Source: Bacillota bacterium
Lineage (GTDB): Bacteria; Bacillota; Clostridia; Lachnospirales; Lachnospiraceae
Length of the DNA: 12,322 nt
Assembly: GCA_023437885.1 (NCBI GenBank)
Contig: JAEZFH010000028.1
Span: 1-12,322 of the forward strand
Direction: 5' to 3'
The translations under genes and the position numbers were made by a program. Numbering within the stretch: position 1 is the stretch's first letter; each line of letters opens with the position of its first letter. The notes under the pieces were generated by a model. The model was not told where the DNA came from. It did no database searches and was given only the letters and a program-made list of their open reading frames with translations. Shown here piece by piece: positions 7,504-12,322 of the stretch.

Positions 7504-9528
7504 ATGCAGAGAAAGAGTAAAATACTTAAGATAATGACATTAAAGACAAATGAGATAAAAGAATGGAAGCATCGTAATGAGGCAGTTTCCATTTCGGTGA
7601 TTTATGCAATCTTTGGGATACTTTGGATTCTGTCATCGGATCTGCTTTTAGAAAATATTATTCCGGATATCGAGCAATATAAGCATTTTCAGACTTACAA
7701 GGGCTGGTTTTATATCTTTATCACGACCCTGATGGTTTACCTTCTGGTACGTAAAGGGCTGATACTGCTTAAAAACGAGTTAATTAAGACTGCGGCGGCC
7801 TATGATAAATTACAGGTTGCCCATGAAGATCTGATGAAAACCGAGGCTGAGCTGATCTATCAGAAGAAGTTAAATGATAATATAATATCGGAGGCCCCTA
7901 TTTTTATTGTTACCCATGATGAGCACAGACTGATCAGCTTTAATCCCTATTCACAAAAGGTTTGCGGCTATACAGCCGAGGATTTGAAGGGTATAACCTG
8001 GATGGATTTGATGGTACCACAGGAATACCGGAAGAATTTGTATAATATATTCGAGGAGATCCGTGACAGGAAGCAAATATATAATTATGAATGCCCCCTG
8101 ATAACCAAGGACGGATCGGTAATTAACATCTTATGGAGCAGTAATTTGCTCTCCTCACCCACGGACCCTGACCAGACTTATTTTGTATCCTTCGGTGCGG
8201 ATATCAATGAGCGCAAGCGCTATGAGGAGAAGGTGAAGTATCTTGCCTTCTATGATGCTTTAACAGGACTTGCTAACCGGGCCATGTTTGAGAGTGAGAT
8301 TAACAGACATCTGCAGCAGGCGGCGGGGAGCTTTATGATTGCCTACATTGATATTGATAATTTTAAGACCATTAACGATTCCATGGGACATCAGGTAGGA
8401 GATCTGTTTTTGGTCTATCTTGCGGAAGGCCTGAGAGCGGAGGTTTCCGAGCCAAACTTTGTTGCTAGGCTCGGAGGAGATGAGTTTGCGATCCTGTTTT
8501 TATCAATATCCAGAGAGGAACTGCTGGAGCACATTGACAGGATCAGAAACCGTATCAGTAAATCCTGGACTATTGAGAATTATCAATTTTATATCTCCAT
8601 GAGCATCGGTGTGGTGCATTGCCCGAAGGATGGCAGTGATTCTACGGTACTGCTGAAAAATGCGGACATAGCCATGTATGAGGCAAAGAGAGAGGGCAAG
8701 AACCGGATTCTGTTCTATCAGGAGAGGATTAATGAAGAGAATTTCCGGCATATGAAGATGATCAACAACCTGCAGTACGGGATGGAGGATGAGCAATTCC
8801 TATTATATTATCAGCCTCAACTAGATCTCAAGTCTGGTAATATCATTGGACTGGAAGCCCTGGTTCGATGGATTCATCCTACGGAGGGCTTTATCTCTCC
8901 AGGAGAATTTATTCCGATTGCGGAGGATTCCGGTCAGATCTATAAATTAGAGCGCTGGATCATAGCCAAGGCGCTTCAGCAGAAGAAAATACTGGAGCAG
9001 CAAGGCTTTACGGATATTGTTATGTCCATCAACCTGTCGGGCAAAACTCTGACCAGCTCCATCAACTTTAATGAGCTGGAGCAGATCATAGCACGAGCTG
9101 AGGTGGATTTTAGCCAAGTTGTAATTGAGATTACAGAGACAGCCAATATATCGGATGTGGATATCGTGATTCATCATTTGAACCGTTTGAAGACCTTGGG
9201 TATCCGGGTGGCACTGGATGACTTCGGCACCGGATATTCCTCCCTGAATTATCTTAAAAAGTTCCCGATTAATATTATCAAGCTGGATAAAAGCTTCATT
9301 GATGCAATCATTGAGAACAAGGTGGATACCCTGTTAATCAAGAATATCCTTACACTGGCTCATGATCTGGAGTTTGAAGTAATCGCTGAAGGAATTGAGA
9401 CAAGAGAGCAATTGGAATTTCTCAAGAAGCATAATTGCGGTTCAGGGCAGGGCTACCTGTTAAGCAGACCTGCTCCTGAAGAAAAAATACATGAATTATT
9501 AAGAAACCGTTTTGTATTTGAGGTATAG
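7504..9528 (+). CDS. Membrane-anchored PAS-GGDEF-EAL cyclic-di-GMP enzyme
   Basis: The product is 674 aa. Two membrane segments at about 28-50 and 66-85 enclose a very short extracytoplasmic loop; the LWILSSDLLLE...YKGWFYIF pattern recurs at the N-terminus of many GGDEF-EAL proteins. A coiled linker (about 86-118) leads to a PAS domain (about 119-240). The GGDEF domain starts at DALTGLANR (251-259) and has an intact active site G324-G325-D326-E327-F328. The EAL domain has E451-A452-L453, D572-D573 in DDFGTGYSS, Lys593 and Glu629 in AEGIE, matching the metal-binding and catalytic set. Both c-di-GMP synthesis and hydrolysis are therefore possible. No RxxD inhibitory site is found five residues before GGDEF (the bases encode SEPN), so product inhibition through that site is unlikely. 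It follows the receiver gene on the same strand but has its own promoter. Its signal is unknown; motility or biofilm control is the usual role. Confidence 0.95.
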   Translation: MQRKSKILKIMTLKTNEIKEWKHRNEAVSISVIYAIFGILWILSSDLLLENIIPDIEQYKHFQTYKGWFYIFITTLMVYLLVRKGLILLKNELIKTAAAYDKLQVAHEDLMKTEAELIYQKKLNDNIISEAPIFIVTHDEHRLISFNPYSQKVCGYTAEDLKGITWMDLMVPQEYRKNLYNIFEEIRDRKQIYNYECPLITKDGSVINILWSSNLLSSPTDPDQTYFVSFGADINERKRYEEKVKYLAFYDALTGLANRAMFESEINRHLQQAAGSFMIAYIDIDNFKTINDSMGHQVGDLFLVYLAEGLRAEVSEPNFVARLGGDEFAILFLSISREELLEHIDRIRNRISKSWTIENYQFYISMSIGVVHCPKDGSDSTVLLKNADIAMYEAKREGKNRILFYQERINEENFRHMKMINNLQYGMEDEQFLLYYQPQLDLKSGNIIGLEALVRWIHPTEGFISPGEFIPIAEDSGQIYKLERWIIAKALQQKKILEQQGFTDIVMSINLSGKTLTSSINFNELEQIIARAEVDFSQVVIEITETANISDVDIVIHHLNRLKTLGIRVALDDFGTGYSSLNYLKKFPINIIKLDKSFIDAIIENKVDTLLIKNILTLAHDLEFEVIAEGIETREQLEFLKKHNCGSGQGYLLSRPAPEEKIHELLRNRFVFEV

Positions 9529-9548
9529 GGGGAATCCGCTTCTTCTTC

Positions 9549-9584
9549 GAGGAAGTGCGCTATTTCCTGAGGAGGTGCTATTTT
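9549..9584. repeat. Imperfect 20-bp tandem duplication after the GGDEF-EAL gene
   Basis: GAGGAAGTGCGCTATTT (9549-9565) is repeated at 9569 as GAGGAGGTGCTATTT, with a 2-base deletion and one substitution. The duplication contains the stop codon of the small - strand frame, so a second in-frame stop occurs 18 nt further on. A 9-bp hairpin with one G-T pair (9567-9575 with 9589-9597) overlaps it. No T-run follows, so I do not call it a terminator. Confidence 0.4.
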
Positions 9585-9859
9585 TCTTCTTCCTCAGCTT
9601 CCTTAACGATCGCATCCAAAACATTAATGAGATCGTGAATGGTATAGAGTTCTACATTCCTTTCCAGAATAGTATTTTTCAATTCTATGGATAAGGTTTC
9701 GAATTTGTTGCGGATTGCTGGAGCTACATATGACATAATATCACCCGTATTCATTAAATTTGGCATAGAGAGGGCTGCCATTCCCGATTGTAGTCAACGG
9801 AAGAACATGAGAATCAAATTGATGAATTCCGTAAGGTCAAGACATGATATTTGTTTCAT
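9578..9859 (-). pseudogene. Possible small gene interrupted by one in-frame TGA (hypothetical)
   Basis: I do not recognise the product. The intact part (9781 down to 9578) encodes 67 aa with a protein-like pattern: two predicted amphipathic helices and an acidic tail (DLINVLDAIVKEAEEEEK). Its own ATG at 9781 has no ribosome binding site. Upstream in the same frame are a single TGA (9794-9796), 21 more sense codons and an ATG at 9859 preceded by AGGAG, 3 nt away. Ignoring the TGA gives one 93-codon frame that would read FFR-stop-LQSGMAALS across the break. Explanations are a nonsense mutation (for example from CGA or TGG), a sequencing error, or a true short gene starting at a weak site with the upstream match arising by chance. 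It is surrounded by AT-rich noncoding DNA and faces the end of the GGDEF-EAL gene. Confidence 0.4.
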
Positions 9860-10180
9860 TCTCTCCTGCAGGTATCACTTATTGCATGAGATATGAAACA
9901 GGTATGGTGTCTTTTTTATGGAATAAGCCGTATGCATCTGCCGTAAGATCCTTTTTTGTGTCCGTCTATTCTATATCATTTCCGATTGAAAGGATATTAT
10001 GTATTGGCGGTAAGGATTTATTTTTAACGGCTTCACACAAGGGAAGGCTTGACTTAAGATTTTTTTTAGAAATAGTTTATAGATTATATATTGATAATTT
10101 GTTCTATATGATGTATAACATATATTGCAGGTAGATAAATAATTCATTAATACAGGATATCACTTGTCAGGTTCAACCGG
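9860..10180. other. AT-rich intergenic stretch without a supported gene
   Basis: A + strand frame here (9844-10134) has no ribosome binding site and an unprotein-like composition, so it is not called. Visible structure is limited to an 8-bp inverted repeat TGTTTCAT (9852-9859) and ATGAAACA (9893-9900), a T8 run near 10060, and very AT-rich DNA from 10060 to 10140. I see no RNA gene or mobile element. Confidence 0.5.
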
Positions 10181-10186
10181 TATAAT
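10181..10186 (+). promoter_or_regulatory. Possible -10 box for the hsp20 gene
   Basis: TATAAT lies 51 nt before the hsp20 start codon and is framed by TTCAA (10172-10176) and TTGAA (10186-10190). No acceptable -35 box lies 16-18 bp upstream; TTGTCA at 10164 is only 11 bp away. No CIRCE element (the HrcA operator) is seen, so heat control would have to be by another route. Confidence 0.35.
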
Positions 10187-10223
10187 TGAAAAAATGTATC
10201 GGCAGAATAAAACAATGAGAAAG

Positions 10224-10229
10224 AAGGAG
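10224..10229 (+). promoter_or_regulatory. Ribosome binding site fixing the hsp20 start
   Basis: AAGGAG lies 8 nt before the ATG at 10238. An in-frame GTG at 10229 overlaps this site and is therefore unlikely to be the start. Confidence 0.85.
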
Positions 10230-10237
10230 TGGTTATT

Positions 10238-10651
10238 ATGTTAAGACCAGCATTATTTGAACCTACCGGACCTTTATTTTTTGACAGAGTATTTCATGAC
10301 TTCTTTGGAAACGGCTTCAGCCAATTCGATAATTTTAGCACGGATGTAATTGATAAGGGAGACAGCTATCTGTTGCAGGCTGAATTACCGGGTTTCAACA
10401 AGGATGAGATCAGAATCGATCTTGACAGGGAGACGCTGACGATATCGGCGGATCACAATGAGGAAAAAAAGGAAAACAAGGATAATTATGTTAGACAGGA
10501 AAGACGTTACCGTTCCTACTGCAGAAGCTTCCATATCCCAGGAATACGCAAGGAGAATATTCGGGCAGCATACAATAACGGGGTATTGGAGGTAGCTCTT
10601 CCGAAGGAGCAGTCAGCTTCAGAGGAACCGAAACGAATTGAAGTCAAGTAA
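10238..10651 (+). CDS. Hsp20/alpha-crystallin family small heat-shock protein
   Basis: The product is 137 aa, typical of bacterial small heat-shock proteins, which are ATP-independent holdases that bind unfolding proteins in the cytoplasm. The N-terminal arm (about 1-35) is rich in Phe (FFDRVFHDFFGNGF), as expected for the substrate-binding arm. The alpha-crystallin domain (about 36-125) has the conserved ELPG at 49-52 and ends with NGVLEVALPK at 114-123, the family signature. The C-terminal tail has the I-x-V oligomerisation motif (I134-E-V136). The gene stands alone, between an AT-rich gap and a strong terminator, so it is probably monocistronic. Nothing ties it functionally to the signalling genes upstream. 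Confidence 0.95.
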   Translation: MLRPALFEPTGPLFFDRVFHDFFGNGFSQFDNFSTDVIDKGDSYLLQAELPGFNKDEIRIDLDRETLTISADHNEEKKENKDNYVRQERRYRSYCRSFHIPGIRKENIRAAYNNGVLEVALPKEQSASEEPKRIEVK

Positions 10652-10662
10652 TGTTCTGCAAT

Positions 10663-10712
10663 AAAAGAAACCCAAAATGAATTGTTTTTTAAACTCGTTT
10701 TGGGTTTCTTTT
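10663..10712. terminator. Bidirectional intrinsic terminator between hsp20 and the fucose isomerase gene
   Basis: AAAAGAAACCCAAAA (10663-10677) pairs perfectly with TTTTGGGTTTCTTTT (10698-10712); the stem can be extended inward by three more pairs, one of them G-T. The T-run at the + strand end lies 12 nt past the hsp20 stop for the start of the stem, and the A-run at the left becomes a T-run on the - strand. It can thus end both convergent transcripts. Confidence 0.88.
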
Positions 10713-10723
10713 TAAATTGGGAA

Positions 10724-10837
10724 GACATCAAAGATATCGGGGACACCAAAGGTATCACGGACGTCAAAGATTTCAGGGACACCAAAAGTATCACGGACGT
10801 CAAAGATTTCAGGGACATCAAAGATGTCAAAGATGTC
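10724..10837. repeat. Six 18-bp tandem repeats (minisatellite) with internal dyads
   Basis: Units start at 10724, 10742, 10760, 10778, 10796 and 10814, with the form GACRYCAAARRTWTC plus a 3-base joint (GGG, ACG or AGG). Units 2-3 and 4-5 form a 36-bp higher-order duplication differing at one base; units 3 and 5 are identical. Each unit is an imperfect inverted repeat of two 6-base arms around AAA, perfect in unit 6 (GACATC-AAA-GATGTC). The final half-arm GATGTC is repeated once more at 10832-10837. The array begins 7 bp from the stop codon of the fucose isomerase gene and lies in its 3' untranslated region. The 18-bp period is a multiple of three, but no supported gene uses it as coding sequence. 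Confidence 0.85.
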
Positions 10838-10844
10838 GTGGGTA

Positions 10845-12322
10845 TTATGTAAAGGGATTTTCCGTTTTATAAAGCATACCCTTTGGCTGATTAAAGCCAA
10901 TATCAGTTACACCCAGGTACCGGAATACTTCAAACAGAGATTTTCCATAATGACCGAAGGCTACGGCCCCATGATGAGGATAATTTTTTTCTATCAGCAC
11001 ATGACGGTAGAAACGTCCCATTTCCGGGATGGCGAAGACACCGATGGAACCGAAGGAACGGGTAGCTACCGGAAGAACCTCACCTTCAGCCACGTAAGCA
11101 CGCAGCTTGGCATCGGCTGTACTTTGCAGTCGGAAGAAGGTAATCTCGCCTGGAATAATATCTCCCTCCAGTGTTCCGCGGGTAATATTTGGTTCCTGGT
11201 CCGGCTCAAGGCTGCGAGCCATAATTTTCTGATGCTTCATGGAGGAATGGCTCAGCTTGCAGATGGCGGTATTCCCACAGTGGAAGCCCATGAAGGTATC
11301 TCTGTGCCCATAGGAATATCTGCCCTTAATCTCCGATTCGTACATATCCTCGGGAACCGTGTTGTTGATATCAAGTAGGGTAACGGCGTCTTCACTGACG
11401 CAGGTACCGATATATTCGCTCAAGGCACCATAGATATCCACCTCGCAGGATACCGGATAGCCCTTTGCAGTCAGGCGGCTGTTCACATAGCAGGGCACAA
11501 AGCCGAATTGGGTTTGGAAGGAGGGCCAGCATTTGTTGGCAAAGGCGATATATTCTCTGGAGCCCTTATGCTCTGCAGCCCAATCAAGAAGAGTGATCTC
11601 GTACTGGGCAAGCTTGGGCAGAATACCGGGCATCTTATTTCCGTCGCCGAGCTCCTGCTCCATGCTGCGGATTACCTCAGGAATGCGGGGATCCTCCGCA
11701 TGGGCATGAAAAGCCGCGAACAAATCCAATTCCGAATTTTCCTCAATTTCCACACCAATATTATAAAGCTGCTGTATCGGAGCATTGCAGGCAAGAAAAT
11801 CCTGGGGGCGGGGGCCAAAGGAGATAATCTTCAGGTTCTTCAATCCGAGAATTGCCCTTGCGATAGGTACGAAGCCGCCAATCATATCCGCCACCTGGAA
11901 AGGTGTGCCTACCGGATATTCCGGTATGTAAGCCTTGATACCCCGCAGCTTGAGATTATAGCTGGCATTCAGCATACCGCAATAAGCATCTCCTCTGCCG
12001 TCGAGCAGATCCTCTGCGCTTTCCTCAGCTGCGGCAACAAACATGACGGGTCCGTCGAAGTATTTGGCAAGCAGGGTCTCAGCCGTCTCCGGGCCGAAAT
12101 TGCCGAGATAAATTACCAGGGCATTGCATCCGGCATCCGTTACTTCCTCCAGCGCCTTCTTCATATGAAGTTCATTTTCCACAGTGGTGGGGCACTCATA
12201 AATGTTGCCGAATTTCTGTTCATAGGCGGCTGCCACAGCTTTTCTTCTGCTGGCGGACAGCTTCATGGGAAAGCAGTCTCTGCTGACAGCAATAATGCCC
12301 AATTTCACTTTAGGTATATTCA
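10845..12322 (-). CDS. L-fucose isomerase-family protein (L-fucose/L-arabinose isomerase fold), start just outside window
   Basis: The family interconverts aldoses and ketoses, classically L-fucose and L-fuculose, with a divalent metal. Numbered from the GTG at 12308 the protein has 487 aa. Glu289 (SCEVDIYG) and Asp313 (LLDINNT) are 24 residues apart, the same spacing as the metal-binding pair E337/D361 of E. coli FucI. A His-rich C-terminal motif (HHGAVAFGHYG, about 445-455) probably supplies the third metal ligand. It is shorter than E. coli FucI (about 590 aa). The frame continues upstream of the GTG as NIPKVKLGII, and the codon at the window edge is nTG, so the true start is probably an ATG ending one base beyond the window. 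No ribosome site supports the GTG. Convergent with hsp20; no other sugar genes are visible, so the substrate is not proven and D-arabinose or another sugar is possible. Confidence 0.88.
   Translation of the reverse strand, partial: NIPKVKLGIIAVSRDCFPMKLSASRRKAVAAAYEQKFGNIYECPTTVENELHMKKALEEVTDAGCNALVIYLGNFGPETAETLLAKYFDGPVMFVAAAEESAEDLLDGRGDAYCGMLNASYNLKLRGIKAYIPEYPVGTPFQVADMIGGFVPIARAILGLKNLKIISFGPRPQDFLACNAPIQQLYNIGVEIEENSELDLFAAFHAHAEDPRIPEVIRSMEQELGDGNKMPGILPKLAQYEITLLDWAAEHKGSREYIAFANKCWPSFQTQFGFVPCYVNSRLTAKGYPVSCEVDIYGALSEYIGTCVSEDAVTLLDINNTVPEDMYESEIKGRYSYGHRDTFMGFHCGNTAICKLSHSSMKHQKIMARSLEPDQEPNITRGTLEGDIIPGEITFFRLQSTADAKLRAYVAEGEVLPVATRSFGSIGVFAIPEMGRFYRHVLIEKNYPHHGAVAFGHYGKSLFEVFRYLGVTDIGFNQPKGMLYKTENPFT

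Noticed and set aside
9844..10134. A 96-codon + strand frame in the intergenic gap
   Set aside because: No ribosome site, aromatic-rich chance-like sequence in AT-rich DNA, no recognisable pattern.
10140..10237. CIRCE element for HrcA control of hsp20
   Set aside because: No TTAGCACTC-N9-GAGTGCTAA or near match is present.
10229..10237. GTG start of hsp20
   Set aside because: The GTG overlaps the AAGGAG ribosome site; ATG at 10238 has correct spacing.
10724..10837. CRISPR array
   Set aside because: Units are 18 bp and directly adjacent, with no unique spacers and no cas genes.
10712..10900. A - strand frame with a six-residue repeat (EIFDVR / DTFGVP)
   Set aside because: It is only the 18-bp minisatellite read in a frame that starts inside the isomerase gene; it has no ribosome site and is out of frame with that gene.

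Overview
The window looks like a chromosomal segment from an anaerobic Firmicute, most likely a Lachnospiraceae/Clostridium cluster XIV relative. The basis is moderate GC with AT-rich intergenic DNA, AGGAGG-type ribosome binding sites, textbook sigma-A promoters, and Firmicute-like CheA and L-fucose isomerase-family sequences. The taxonomic placement is inference from protein style; no search was run.

Left part (1-9528), all on the + strand, is a signalling block. It opens with the C-terminal signalling half of a methyl-accepting chemotaxis protein. After a 217-nt gap comes a strong promoter whose -10 box lies inside a 26-bp palindrome. That promoter serves a tightly packed set: a TetR-family regulator, a full five-domain CheA kinase, a 1045-residue soluble multi-PAS hybrid histidine kinase with receiver and a degenerate C-terminal Hpt-like segment, and a single-domain CheY-like regulator. 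A second consensus promoter (TTGACA-N18-TATAAT), preceded by two 10-bp direct repeats that resemble the TetR dyad half-site, then drives a membrane-anchored PAS-GGDEF-EAL cyclic-di-GMP enzyme. No CheW, CheB, CheR, CheC or CheD is present in the window, so this is a CheA-centred sensory cluster rather than a standard chemotaxis operon. A reasonable model is that receptor/CheA and PAS-kinase signals converge on the free receiver and are linked genetically to c-di-GMP control; that model is inference.

Middle part (9529-10237) is about 700 nt without a confident intact gene. On the - strand it holds a small reading frame (9578-9781) that becomes a 93-codon frame with an AGGAG site if one in-frame TGA is ignored, so it may be a recently broken small gene. 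The rest is AT-rich and I see nothing convincing in it apart from a possible -10 box for the next gene.

Right part: an Hsp20 small heat-shock protein (+) and an L-fucose isomerase-family gene (-, start codon apparently one base beyond the window end) converge. Between them lie a near-perfect bidirectional terminator hairpin and six 18-bp tandem repeats. Most repeat units are themselves small inverted repeats, with one clear case of compensatory base change.
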